Shown here piece after piece: positions 1 to 9,957 of a stretch of DNA of 64,000 bases. The notes beneath the pieces are model-generated. The model did not search any database, was not told the origin of the DNA, and was given only the letters and a program-made list of their open reading frames with translations. This DNA comes from Blastococcus sp. PRF04-17 (GTDB lineage Bacteria; Actinomycetota; Actinomycetes; Mycobacteriales; Geodermatophilaceae): contig NZ_CP095412.1 of NCBI RefSeq assembly GCF_023016265.1, positions 1,922,001 through 1,986,000 on the forward strand, read 5' to 3'. Made by a program: the position numbers and the translations under genes. Numbering within the stretch: the stretch's first letter is position 1; every line of letters starts with the position of its first letter.

Positions 1-1445
1 ACGAAGCCGCGGTCGTCCCGGCGCACGACGCCGTCCAGCCAGCTGGTCCGCGGTGCCTGCCCCACGAACACGAAGAGTGCGTCGGCGGGGACCTCCCGCT
101 CGTCGGTGCCGGTCCGCAGCCGGAGCCGCTCCAGGCGGCGGGAGCCCATGGCTCCGGCGACCTCGGTCCGGTACTCGACGGTGATCGTCTCGGCTGCCTC
201 GATCCGGTCGATGAGGTACTTCGACATCGTGCTGACCAGGTCCCCGGAACGGACCAGCAGGGTCACGTCCGCGGCGAACTGCGAGAGGAACAGGGCGGCC
301 TGCCCGGCCGAGTTGCCGCCCCCGACCACGAACACCCGCCCGCCGGCGTGGTCGACGCCCTCGGCCCGGCCGGCGCCGTAGTACACGCCGACCCCGGTCA
401 GCTCGGCGGCGCCGGGCACGTCGAGGGTCCGGTAGTTCACCCCGGAGGCGATCAGCAGGGTGGATGCGCTCACCTCGGTGCCGTCGGTCAGGCGGACGAC
501 GGTGTACGGGTCCTCCCGGCGCAGGCCCGCCACCTCGGCGGGGACCAGGATCTCCGCGCCGAACCGGATGGCCTGCTCGCGGGCCCGCAGCGTGAGGTCC
601 GCGCCGCTGAGCCCGACGGGGAAGCCCAGGTAGTTCTCGATGCGGCTGGTCGTGCCGGCCTGACCGCCCGGTGCGTTGCACTCGAGCACCAGCGTCGACA
701 GCCCCTCCGAGGCGCCGTAGACGCCCGCGGCCAGGCCGGCGGGACCCGCGCCGGCCACCACGAGGTCGTAGGCGGACCGCTCGGCCCGCACCTGCAGTCC
801 GATGCGCTCGGCGACGGTGTGCAGGTCGGGCCGGACGAGCACCTCGCCGTCGTCGGTGACCATGACGGGCAGGGCGCCGGCGTCGGTCCGGGCCGCGTCC
901 AGCAGCAGCCGGGCCTGGGGGTCGGACTCCAGCTCCAGCCAGCGGTACGGGACCAGGTTGCGGGCCAGGAACTCGCGCAGCTCGTGGGTGCTCGCCGACC
1001 AGCGGTCGCCGATCACGCGCAGGTTGGCCGACGGCGCCGGGCGCCGCCAGGTCTCCAGCAGGTCGTCGAGCACCGGGTAGAGCCGCTCCTCCGGCGGGTC
1101 CCAGGGCTTGAGCAGGTAGTGCTGGACCTCGGCGTCGTTGATCGCCCGGATCGCCGCGTCGGTGTCGGCGTAGGCGGTGAGCAGCACGCGGCGGGCGTCG
1201 GGGTAGAGCTCGCGCGACGCGGCGAGGAACTCGGTGCCGGTCATCCCCGGCATCCGCTGGTCGACCAGGAGCAGCGCCACGTTCTCGTCGCGCAGCCGGA
1301 GCCGCCGGAGCACGTCGAGCGCCTGGTCACCGGAGGACGCCGCGACGACCTGGTAGCGCTCGGCGTAGCGGTCGCGCAGGTCGCGTTCGACGGCGGCCAG
1401 CACCGGCCCGTCGTCGTCCACGGCGAGCAGAACCGGTCGGCTCAT
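1..1445 (-). CDS. Fused response regulator / thioredoxin-reductase-like flavoprotein (3' end outside window)
   Basis: The ATG is at 1445 and the gene runs off the left edge. Residues 1-120 form a receiver domain: acidic cluster DDD at 10-12, phosphoacceptor Asp62 in LLLVDQRMPG, a Thr in VLLTAYAD and a Lys in HYLLKPWD. A pyridine-nucleotide-disulfide-oxidoreductase fold follows, with an FAD motif VVAGAGPAGLAAGVYGASEG and an NADPH motif VVGGGNSAGQAALFL. The position where thioredoxin reductase carries its CATC redox pair reads YYGAGRAE, so the active-site cysteines are absent. The domain order matches the known family annotated as fused response regulator/thioredoxin-disulfide reductase, but real disulfide reductase activity is doubtful. 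A phospho-controlled flavin oxidoreductase or sensor is more likely (inference). Confidence 0.88.
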   Translation of the reverse strand, partial: MSRPVLLAVDDDGPVLAAVERDLRDRYAERYQVVAASSGDQALDVLRRLRLRDENVALLLVDQRMPGMTGTEFLAASRELYPDARRVLLTAYADTDAAIRAINDAEVQHYLLKPWDPPEERLYPVLDDLLETWRRPAPSANLRVIGDRWSASTHELREFLARNLVPYRWLELESDPQARLLLDAARTDAGALPVMVTDDGEVLVRPDLHTVAERIGLQVRAERSAYDLVVAGAGPAGLAAGVYGASEGLSTLVLECNAPGGQAGTTSRIENYLGFPVGLSGADLTLRAREQAIRFGAEILVPAEVAGLRREDPYTVVRLTDGTEVSASTLLIASGVNYRTLDVPGAAELTGVGVYYGAGRAEGVDHAGGRVFVVGGGNSAGQAALFLSQFAADVTLLVRSGDLVSTMSKYLIDRIEAAETITVEYRTEVAGAMGSRRLERLRLRTGTDEREVPADALFVFVGQAPRTSWLDGVVRRDDRGF

Positions 1446-1547
1446 CGATCTCCCCCAGCGTGTCGGCGGTGCGGACCGGGCCAGGCAGGTGCGGACCGTA
1501 CCGCCGTCGGCGACCCCCGCAACAGCTCCCCGGCCGCCGCGCCCTGG

Positions 1548-3586
1548 TCAGCCCGGGTGCGAGGTCACCGCCCGGGTGTCCCGACGGGCCTCCAGCGCCG
1601 CGCGCAGGACCGCCCGGGCCAGGGCGACCGTCGAGTCGCCGTCGACCGAGCCGTTCTGCAGCAGGGCGAGGACGGCGGTGTCGCGCGGGCCGTCGCCACC
1701 GGCGGTCGCCCGCACCGCCTCGCTGACGGCGGACAGCGCCCGCGCGAGGGACGGCGACGGATCGGCGACGCCCAGTTCCCGGCGCCACGGCGCTCCGGGG
1801 GCGGCGTCCTCGACCAGCTGGTCGACCAGTTCGGGCGAGTGCTCCATCGCCTCGGCCAGCGAGTCGGCCCACGCGGTGACGATGGTGAGGTCGGTCGCCG
1901 GCAGCGCCGAGCCGGCCGCGGTCCGCTCGGCGCCGGCGTGCGGGACGACCTCGCGCGCCGCCGTCACGGGGTGGACGCCGGCGACCACCAGGCCCGGCGC
2001 GTTGTCGACCGGGGTCCGACCGTCGGCCACGCGCCGCCGCGCGCGGGTCGCGGCCACGCTCATCAGCACCCCGTGGCTGCCCGGGTCCATGGAGATCTCC
2101 CGCAGGCCGCGCGCCGGGTCCTTCCACATGGCCACCACCGTCGACGGCGGCGTGCCCGTCGGCCGGCTGCGCTGCACCATGCCGAGCGCCGACAGGGTCA
2201 GCACCGCCGACCCGGGGTCGTCGGCCAGCACGCTCGCGTACCGGGCGGTCCAGCGGGTGCCCAGCTGCGGCCCGTCGAGCAGGATGGTGATCACCAGGGT
2301 CGGTCCGACGTCGCGGAGCAGCTCGGCGACCTCGTCGAGACGCGCCAGGTCCTCGCAGACGACGGTGACCAGCGTCAGCCCCTCGCTCAGCTCCAGGAAC
2401 TGCAGCGACCGGCGGGGCACCTCCATCGCCTCCCACCAGCGCACCGACGGGTGCAGCGCACCGGCCAGGTGGTACTGGTTGATCTGGCTCTCGTCGAGGA
2501 ACCACCGGTGGTGCTTGTTCTGCCGGTAGTGCGACCAGCAGGTGCCGATGTGCACGCCGAGGTGCACCCAGTTGGCGGGCAACCGGTCGGCCGTGGCGGT
2601 CGTCTCCCGCACGCCGGCGAGCAGCAGGGTGACGCCGTAGCGCCCGAGCAGCGCCTCCAGCTGGTCCAGGTCGCCCGCGGGCACCGAGCTCTCGGGGAAC
2701 ACCACGGCGTCGACGCCGTCCACCTCGTCCAGGGCGCTGCGCAGCGTGCGTTCCACCAGGTCCAGGTCGAACGGCTCGGCCGGCGCGAACTCGAAGATGC
2801 CGAACGGCTCGTTCTCCGCGCGCCGCACGGAACCGGGCACGGGCCGGAAGTCCCGCTGCCGGATGCGCAGCGGCCACGGCAGGAGCAGCACGTTGGCCTG
2901 CTGCTGCCCGAGCCCCGACCTGCGCGCCGGCACCTTGTGCCAGGCGACCTCGACCTCCGGACCGCGCAGGCAGAGGTAGCGCGACAGCGAGCGGAAGGAG
3001 ATCCCACCGGGCGGCGTCCGCACCTTGGGCAGCACGCGGAGGCGGTGCGCGGGGAACCGGGACAGCGATCCGGTGCGCGCGAGCAGCTCGTCGGCCCGCG
3101 CCCGGTACCGGTAACCCGCCGTCCGTACCGGGTCCAGCGCGGCGGCGACGCCCGCGCAGGTCTCGTCGCTGGCGGCCAGCAGGGTCAGCAGCGCCTGGCA
3201 CAGCGGCCAGTCCGTGCCGTCCGCGATGTCGTCCAGCGGCGCCTCCGCCCGTTCCCGGAGCACCGCCCAGGCGTCGGCGACCAGCCCGGGGGCGGCCCCT
3301 CGGGGTCCTCGGCCCAGGCGGCCCACCGCTCCCCGGCGGCGCAGACGGCGCCGTTCCAGCCGCTGCCCAGCGGGGGCCACTGCCGGCCCGGCGGCGGGGA
3401 CACCGCGAAGCGGTAGGCGTGCGTGCGGCCGAGGACCGTCCCGACCACGGCGAAGACGTCGGCCGGCCACTCCAGGGTCGGATCGCGCAACGGCCCCCCG
3501 GTGACCTCGGCCCAGACGGACCCGATCGTCGGCGCGTTCCCGACGGTGTCGACCGGTGGCGGCACCGGGTCCAGCTCGCGGCCCAT
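1548..3586 (-). CDS. Nitrilase-fold (carbon-nitrogen hydrolase) protein, frameshifted
   Basis: I start at the ATG at 3586 (MGRELDPV), preceded by AGAGGGGA. Translation runs in that frame to about 3290, then continues coherently one frame over (GLVADAWAV...) to the stop at 1548. The joint lies in a G5 run at 3288-3292 and needs one extra base, giving about 679 aa. The middle of the protein has the nitrilase triad: Glu in VVFPESSVP, Lys in YRQNKHHRW and Cys in VVCEDLAR. The protein is much longer than a plain nitrilase (about 300 aa), with a ~200-aa N-terminal part and a ~170-aa C-terminal part that I do not recognise. It lies 73 bp downstream of the cyclase-ATPase gene on the same strand, so co-expression is likely. 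The substrate is unknown. Confidence 0.75.
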
Positions 3587-3659
3587 CGGCGGGGTCCCCT
3601 CTCGTCCCGGCCGCAAGGTACCGCCGGATGCGGGTGCCGGGGGACTCCTCGGGCCGTGC

Positions 3660-6600
3660 CTAGGGCACGACCGAGGAGGCGACCGCGGCCAGGCGGACGC
3701 TGACCGGCGCCGCGAGGTAGCGCGCGCGCAGTTCCTCGTCGGCGATCCGCGCGGCCCGGTCGCGGAGGAAGTCGGCCGCCCGGCCGGCCACCTCGGCTGC
3801 CCGGGCGTCGCCGGCGGCGGCGAGCACCTGATGGGCGTCCGCGAGGGTGCGGCCGGGCTCCACGACACCGGGCACGACCGAGTCACGGGAACCGGCGAGC
3901 ACCTCTTCGACGACCCGCAGCGCCTCCTCCAAGTCGCCCGCGTCGTGCAACGCGAGGGCCAGCACCGAGAGGCACTCCAGCCGGTCGGCCTCCAGTCCGA
4001 GCTCGGCATGCCGTCGTGCCGCCTTCCGGAGCACCTCACGGGCAGACGCGTCGCCGGCGGCCTGGAGCGCCATCCCGGCGACGAGATCCGCCCGGGCCGC
4101 GGCCGGCGGTGAGTCGTCGTTCGCGGCGGCCTCCTGCGCGGCGGCGGCGTGCGCCAGCGCGTCCTGCACCGAGCCCTCTGCCAGGTCCACGGCGGCGAGC
4201 GACGCCAGCAGATGGGTGACGAAGTAGGGCAGGGCCCGTTCACGACTCTCCCCGAGGCCTCGCTCGAGGCACTCCCGCGCCCTCCGGTGATCGCCCAGCA
4301 GGCGGTAGCAGTCCCCGAGGTTCTGCAGCACGGCCACCACCCCCTCGGCGTCGTCGATCTCCTCGGTCAGACGCAGCGCCCGCAGGCCCCCTCCAGCGCG
4401 TCGTCCAGCCGGCCCTGGTCCATGGCCAGACGCGCCAGGTTGGTGAGCATCACGCCCTCGCGGTAGCGGTGCCCCGTCGCCTGCCAGTACCTGAGAGCCG
4501 CTTCGGAGACGGTCCGCGCCTCCTCCAGGCGCCCCACATGCGTCAGCATCGCCCCCACCTGACCGTTGACCAGCGCCTCGCCCTCGGGGTCCTCGATGAG
4601 CCGGTGCTCGGCTCGGGCGGCGTCCAGGAGCGCCAGGGCCTCGTCGCTCTTCCCCTGGTTGGTCGCCACGATGCCGAGCAAGCGGAGTGCCTCGCCTGCG
4701 CGCCGGTGGTCACCGATCGTCCGGGCGGTCGCCAGCGAGCGATTCAGCAGTTCACGGGCGCCGGCATGCTCGTTGAGGTAGGCCCGGCTCCGCCCGCCCT
4801 GCATCTGCGCATCGGACTCCAGGTCACCGCGGCCGGCCTCGCGCGCCAGCCGCTCCGCCTCCTCGGCGACCGGTGCGACGGCGGGGTAGTCACCCCGGTA
4901 GAACAGCCAGCGCCCTTCGGCCAGCGCAAGCATCGCCCGCCGCTCGCGGTCGAGGTCGGTGGCGGCACCGAGCTCGTCCAGCACCGCTCGCTGTTCCGCA
5001 CGGCGCGCCAGCCGGTCGAGCACGGCCTCCCGCGCGAGCTGGACGTCGATCCACAGAGTTCGCTCCTGGGGCGGCACGAGAGCCGACGCTCGCGCGAACA
5101 ACCGCAGGGCGTCGTCGCCCGCGAACGTCCGGGCCGCGTGCCGGCCGGCCCGGAAGTACCAGCGGGCGGCGATGTCGGCGTTGCCGGCCTCCTCGTGGTG
5201 GTGCGCCACGGCGGCCGCGTGCTCGTCGGGTCGCTGGCTGCGCTCGACCACCTCCTCCAGCCACTGAGCGGCCAGCGCGTGGTGCGCCCGGCGGACCGAG
5301 CGGAGCACGCCCTCGTAGGCCACGTCGCGCATGAGGGCGTGCCGGAAGGAGAACTCGCGGCAGCCGGAGAAGCTGGAGTGCGGGCGGGGGAAGACGACCT
5401 CGCGGCTGGTCAGCCGCTCCAGCACCCGGTCCTGGTCGGGGACCATGGGGGCCAGCCGGGCGACCGCCTCGTCCCAGAAGACCCGGCCGACGACGGCGGC
5501 ACCGCCCACGACGCCGCGCTCGGGGACCTCCAGCGAGTCGAGCCGGGCCTGCAGCAGCCCGCGCAGGGTGGTCGGGATGCGGAGGGTGTCCACCGCCCGG
5601 TCGGAGATGACCCAGCCGTCCGCGGAGATGTCGAGGACCCGCTCCTCGACCAGCCACTTCACGAGCTCCTCGACGTAGTAGGGGTTGCCGTCCGCGGTGG
5701 CCACGATGCGATCCACCAGAGCCGGGGGGACGACGTCGGCCCGCTGCAGGATCTCCGCGACGAGGACCCGCACGTCGTCGTCCCGCAACGGCTCGAGGCG
5801 GAGACGTCCGTGCACCGGTGCGTCGCTCCCCCAGTCGGGTCGCTGCTCCAGGAGGATCGGCCGCGCCGTGGCGAGGACGAGCAGCGGACCGCCCCCGGGG
5901 CCCTCGCCAGGGCGGCCAGGGACTCCAGGCTCGCGGAGTCGGCCCAGTGCAGGTCCTCCAGGAGGACGACGACGGGTGCCCGCTCGCTCAGCCGATCCAG
6001 CAGCTGGAGCACCAGCGCGCTCCCGCGTCGCCGGAGCGCCTCGGGGTCGGGGCTGCCGACCGCTTCCAGGCCGGCGTCGCCGACGGCGAACCCGAGCCAG
6101 GTGGCCACCACCTCCGGCGCACCCGGTGGGCAGTCCTCACCGGCGAAGAGCTCGGCCCAGCCCTCGACCCACCGGCGCCGGACCCGGTCCGGGTCGTCGG
6201 TGGCACGGATGCCGAGCCGCTCGGCGAAGACGCTGCGCAGGAGTCCGTTCGCGACCCCCTGGGTGGCCGGGGACGCGCGACCGCGCAGCACCCAGACGCC
6301 GGTCGGCAGCTTCGCCAGCCAGGTCTCCATGTCGTGCACCAGCCGGGACTTCCCGACGCCTGCCTCACCGAGCACCGTGACGACCCGCCGGCCGCCCTCG
6401 GCCACCACCCCGGCGAACGCGTCCCGGAGCTGCCGGAACTCGGCGTCGCGCCCGACGGTGCGGGTGATGACACCCTCCACCCCCCGGGTCTCCGGCCAGT
6501 AGCCCTCCCGGTCGACCGACACCACCAGGTAGGCGTCGACGGTGCCCTCGATCCCCTTCAGCCGGAGCCCGGAGACGCGGCGGAGCCCGAACACGCCCCG

Positions 6601-7221
6601 CACGTGGCGCAGGGTCTCCTCCGACAGCAGGACGCTGCCCGGCGGAGCGGCCGCCTGCAGGCGGGCGGCACGGTTGGCGGTCTCCCCGACGACCAGGAAC
6701 TCCCGGGAGTTCTGCTCGGCCATCCCGGTGACCACCATCTCGCCGGTGTCGATGCCGACCCGGACGGCCAGGGCAACTCCGTGCGACGCCTCCACCTCAT
6801 CGCTGAGCCGCTCGACGGCGGTCACCACGGCACGCGCGGCGCGGACCGCTCGGACCGCGTCGTCCTCCTGGGCCCGGTAGAGCCCGAACACGGCCATGAC
6901 TGCGTCACCGATGAACTTCTCGACCACCCCGCCCTCGGCCTCGACGGCGGTCCGCACGGTGGCGAAGTACCGGCTCATCACCTGCTGCAGGTCCTCGGCG
7001 TCCAACCGCCGCGCCAGCGGGGTGGAGTCGACCAGGTCGGTGAACAGGACCGTCACCAGCTTGCGCTGCTCGCCGACCGACGCGGCGATCAGCCGGTCGC
7101 GCTTGTCGACCAGCGGCGCCAGGGCGGTGTTCACGACGGCGTCGCCCAGGATGCCCCGCTGGCCCTCGAGCGCGGCGATCGCCTGCTCGAGCGCGGTCAG
7201 CTCAGCGGGCTCCGGTCCCAT
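3660..7221 (-). CDS. Class III adenylate/guanylate cyclase-AAA ATPase-TPR protein, two frameshifts
   Basis: The start is ATG 7221 (MGPEPAELTAL), about 10 nt after AGAGGGG. Three reading frames join into one protein of about 1187 aa. The cyclase domain comes first: metal-binding Asp in LFTDLVDST, KFIGDAVMAVFG, and the Asn/Arg motif VGETANRAARLQ, so catalytic residues look complete. An AAA/STAND-type ATPase follows (Walker A VLGEAGVGKSRL, Walker B VVVLLEDLHWAD), then a long helical TPR region. The breaks are at 5893-5901 (C5G4 run) and about 4393-4397 (G5 run on the coding strand). Each is repaired by one extra base. Such cyclase-ATPase-TPR proteins are large cytoplasmic regulators. What it senses is unknown. 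Confidence 0.85.
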
Positions 7222-7286
7222 CCGCGCCGCGTCCCCTCTGCCGTCGGACACGCGGACCGTACCGCCGGGCGGCGCGTCCGAGGATG

Positions 7287-8030
7287 TCAGAGGGGCTGCA
7301 GCGTCCAGCCGCCGCTGGCATGGCACGCGTGCATGCTGCCGCAGACCGCCCGGAGGACGAGCACCACCCCGAGCATCTCGAGCAGTTCCTCCACCGCGGT
7401 GACCACCAGATAGCCGGCCCGATCGCCGTGGGCGGCCAGCACCTGCCCGCTGACCGCCTCGACCACCAGGGCCCCGGTCAGGTAGACCGCAGCGGCGAAC
7501 GACAGCCGACGGCGGATCAGCGACGGCAGCGACCGGCCCCCCAGGACGAGGCCGGCCAGCAGCAGGACGGCCGCGGCCGCGCCGGGCACCACCCAGACGA
7601 AGTGCAGACCCGAGCCACCGGCCACCACCGCGCCCAGGGCACCGAGCCGCTCGTGGATGCCGGCCATCTCGTCCAGCGACAGCAGGAGCAGGACGACGGC
7701 CAGGCCCAGGAAGAAGCGGCTGCGCCCGGGCGCGGCACTGCGGCTGAGCAGCCCCGGGCCGACGGCCGCGGCGCCCGCCGCCGCCAGCAGCGCGACGCTG
7801 AACCAGGTCGGCACATTGGCCTCGGAGTTGACGTCGAAGAGCGTCATCCACTCCGGCGCCTCGATGCCGGGCGACGCAGCCTCGCGGCGGTAGGCCAGGT
7901 ACCGCGTCAGCAGGCTCAGGCCGACCAGGAGAACCGCGACGCAGGCGAGGACCGCGGCGCCCGCGTCCACCGCTCCCAGCCGCAGCCCCACCGGACGGGA
8001 GGAGACGGCGTGGGCCGAGGTGTTGCGCAC
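7287..8030 (-). CDS. Polytopic membrane protein of unknown function
   Basis: Starts at GTG 8030 and encodes 247 aa. Several hydrophobic segments are visible (ACVAVLLVGLSLL, FSVALLAAAGAAAVG, FFLGLAVVLLLLSLDEMAG, PGAAAAVLLLAGLVLGG, FAAAVYLTGALVVEAVSG, AVEELLEMLGVVLVLRAV), so about six transmembrane helices. Asp and Glu sit inside the third and sixth helices, and there is a short His/Cys-rich tail (CGSMHACHASGG). I do not recognise the family. It is divergent from the APH-like gene across a region with five ATGAGA-type boxes, so it may belong to the regulon of the neighbouring two-component system. Confidence 0.65.
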   Translation of the reverse strand: MRNTSAHAVSSRPVGLRLGAVDAGAAVLACVAVLLVGLSLLTRYLAYRREAASPGIEAPEWMTLFDVNSEANVPTWFSVALLAAAGAAAVGPGLLSRSAAPGRSRFFLGLAVVLLLLSLDEMAGIHERLGALGAVVAGGSGLHFVWVVPGAAAAVLLLAGLVLGGRSLPSLIRRRLSFAAAVYLTGALVVEAVSGQVLAAHGDRAGYLVVTAVEELLEMLGVVLVLRAVCGSMHACHASGGWTLQPL

Positions 8031-8054
8031 GTCGGCGGACCGTAGTTCGGCTGC

Positions 8055-8109
8055 ATGAGACCCGGATGAGGGACACGGGTCGATGAGAAGGCCCTCATCG
8101 AGTTCTCAT
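8055..8109. promoter_or_regulatory. Cluster of five ATGAGA-type boxes, putative OmpR-family operator
   Basis: On the plus strand ATGAGA begins at 8055, ATGAGG at 8066 and ATGAGA at 8083. On the minus strand ATGAGA reads 8109-8104 and ATGAGG reads 8098-8093. The pairs 8055/8066 and 8109/8098 are direct repeats with exactly 11-bp periodicity, the usual geometry for OmpR/PhoB-type winged-helix dimers. The cluster lies between the divergent genes at 8030(-) and 8143(+). The same box recurs before the regulator's own operon and before the exported repeat protein. Binding by the regulator at 9958-10620 is inference. Confidence 0.55.
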
Positions 8110-8142
8110 CTGCGCCTGAGCGGCCCGGCCGATCGTCGAGGG

Positions 8143-9379
8143 GTGACCTGTTCGTCGCTCGCCGCCCTGGCCGCGCCCCCCACCCGAGTGGCCGCCGTCC
8201 CTCCAGCTCCTGCTCGGCGCGGCCGGCTCCGACCTGTGGTCGACGGTCCTCGCCCCGCTGGACGGTTTCCTGACGGCGCTGCGTGCCACCGGGGTGACCG
8301 TGCAACCGGACGGGGCGGCGACGGTCCAGTACTCGGCCGACGTCAGCTGGCGGAACGGGCGCAGGACCCGGGAGGCGCTCTCCGCGACGACGGGCACGCG
8401 CATCCCACCGGGTGCCGCCGTGGTGGAGGGTGACACCGGCGCCGGGCCGGTGACCGTCGCGCTGTGGCGGTGGCCGCTGGATCCGGCGCTGCCCGGCCTC
8501 GCCTGGGCGGCGTCGGCGGACGGGGTCGCCCGACGACTGACCGAGCTCGGCCTCGGCTCCGGGCCTCCCCGGCTTCGGCTGCGCTCGTACCGTCCCGGCC
8601 GGCGCGCAGTGATCGAGGCGGTCACGCCGGAGGGCACGCTGTTCCTCAAGGTGGTGCGCCCGGCCGCGACCGAACGGCTGGTCGCCCGGCACGCCCTCCT
8701 CGTCGGGGCGGTCCCGGTGCCACCGGTGCTCGCCGCGACGCCCGACGGCGTGGTCGTGCTGCCGGGGCTGCACGGAGCGCCCATGCGCACGCTGCTGTCC
8801 GGCACGGCCGGACCGCTGCCCGAGGCCGCCGAGCTGGACCGGGTGCTCGACGCGCTGCCGGCCGCGGTCGCCGATCTGGCCCCCGCCGGCCGCTCGATGC
8901 CCGGGGACGGCCTCGCGCGCGCCGACGACCATGCCCGGGTCCTGGGGACGGTCCTCGGATCCCTGCGTCCCCGGCTCGACGACCTCACCGCGCGCCTCGC
9001 CGGCAGCGACCCCGCGGCCTACGAGGCGGTCGCCGTCCACGGCGACTTCTACGAGTCGCAGCTCCTCCTGGACGGCGGACGGGTCGTCGGCGTGCTGGAC
9101 GTCGACACCGCCGGCCGCGGCCACCGGATCGACGACTGGGCGACCCTGCTCGCGCATGTCGCGGTGCTCGAGCAGGTGCTCCCCGATCCGTCCCGCGCCA
9201 GGCGTTACGCCGGCCGGCTCGAGGAGGAGGCGCTGCGCCGATGGCCCGCGTCGCACCTGCGTCCACGCGTGTCGGCCGTGCTCCTCGGTCTGGCCACGGG
9301 CCCGTTCCGCGTGCAGCAGGCCGGCTGGCCCGAACGCACCGCCGAGCGGCTGACGCTGGCCGAGCAGTGGGCCCGCTGA
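8143..9379 (+). CDS. Aminoglycoside-phosphotransferase-like kinase family protein
   Basis: The core is an APH/choline-kinase-type fold: an ATP-binding Lys in GTLFLKVVRPA, the catalytic-loop equivalent VAVHGDFYESQLLLDGG and a metal-binding DVDTAGRG. In-frame coding extends upstream of the first GTG in this frame (8294) back to about 8180 with sensible sequence. Joining it to GTG 8143 (VTCSSLAALAAPP), which follows GAGGGG, requires removing one C from the C6 run at 8176-8181. This is the only break in the window that needs a deletion rather than an insertion. The corrected protein is about 411 aa. If the run is correct, the start is GTG 8294 (361 aa). The substrate is unknown. Antibiotic resistance should not be assumed. 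Confidence 0.65.
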
Positions 9380-9380
9380 C

Positions 9381-9386
9381 ATGAGA
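9381..9386 (+). promoter_or_regulatory. Single ATGAGA box upstream of the exported repeat protein
   Basis: ATGAGA lies immediately after the stop of the APH-like gene and 90 bp before the start at 9476. It matches the boxes at 8055-8109 and 12480-12506. A partial inverted copy (CCTCAC) follows. A single box is weak evidence alone. Confidence 0.3.
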
Positions 9387-9475
9387 GACCCCTCACCCGG
9401 CTCTCCTCGACGGCTCACCGGTGACGGGCAACCTCGGTCGTGTTCCCGGACGACGACCGACGAGAGGAAGTCCCC

Positions 9476-9892
9476 ATGACCCGCCGTCCCGCCACCTGGA
9501 AGATCGTGACCTTCGGCGCCGCCCTGACCGGCCTGGGCGCCACCGGCGTCGGCCTGGCCGCCGCCGGCGACGACGGCCCGGCATCCGTACCGGCGACCGG
9601 AGTGGCCGTCGCGGCCGCCGACGGCGCCGCCCCCGCGGAGGTCGGCCCGGCGGACGCCTCGCCGGAGTCCGCGGACTCACCGAACGAGAGCGCCACCGAC
9701 ACCCCCGATGCCGGCTTCGTCGCCGGGCCGGACGACGCATCCCCCGAGTCGGCCGACTCCCCGGCGGAGAGCGCCTGGGACACGCCGGACACTGCGAGCC
9801 CGGACACCGCCAGCCCGGACATCGCCGGCCCGGACATCGCCAGCCCGGACACCGCCAGCCCGGACATCGCCAGCACCGACACCGCCGACTGA
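9476..9892 (+). CDS. Small exported acidic repeat protein
   Basis: ATG 9476 follows GAGGAAG at good spacing. The protein is 138 aa. It has a signal or anchor segment near the N-terminus (WKIVTFGAALTGLGATGVG...A) and is otherwise low-complexity, rich in Ala, Asp, Ser and Pro. The C-terminal third is a run of pentapeptides of the form ASPD(T/I), encoded by near-identical 15-bp units. An earlier region repeats ESADSP. No catalytic residues are visible. It may be a surface or envelope spacer protein. It lies between the APH-like gene and the two-component system and has an ATGAGA box in its promoter. Confidence 0.7.
   Translation: MTRRPATWKIVTFGAALTGLGATGVGLAAAGDDGPASVPATGVAVAAADGAAPAEVGPADASPESADSPNESATDTPDAGFVAGPDDASPESADSPAESAWDTPDTASPDTASPDIAGPDIASPDTASPDIASTDTAD
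9782..9886 (+). repeat. Tandem 15-bp coding repeats (ASPD-type pentapeptides)
   Basis: Units of the form GCCAGCCCGGACAT/CC repeat about seven times in frame and encode TASPD/IASPD/IAGPD. Adjacent units differ mainly at one Thr/Ile codon. Such repeats can change copy number by slippage without a frameshift. Confidence 0.75.
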
Positions 9893-9906
9893 CCGTCGCG
9901 GCCGGC

Positions 9907-9937
9907 ACGCCCCTGACGCCACCGGCGTCAGGGGCGT
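9907..9937. terminator. Bidirectional hairpin terminator
   Basis: A perfect 14-bp stem (9907-9920 with 9924-9937) has a 3-nt loop ACC. It lies between the convergent genes ending at 9892 and 9958. A partial third copy of the arm plus TTT follows at 9938-9948. Confidence 0.8.
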
Positions 9938-9957
9938 CAGGGGCGTTTCGCTGCTCG

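Noticed and set aside
348-3416. Long plus-strand open frame of over 1000 codons
   Set aside because: It is antisense to the response-regulator fusion and the nitrilase gene, is full of low-complexity Gly/Arg/Val sequence and has no domain. It is open only because of high GC.
3288-5901. Programmed -1 ribosomal frameshifting in the cyclase and nitrilase genes
   Set aside because: The breaks lack a heptameric slippery site plus pseudoknot layout, and the same kind of break recurs in unrelated genes. One shared technical cause is simpler.
8143-9379. Antibiotic resistance gene
   Set aside because: The APH-like fold is widespread among small-molecule kinases and nothing in sequence or context points to a drug.
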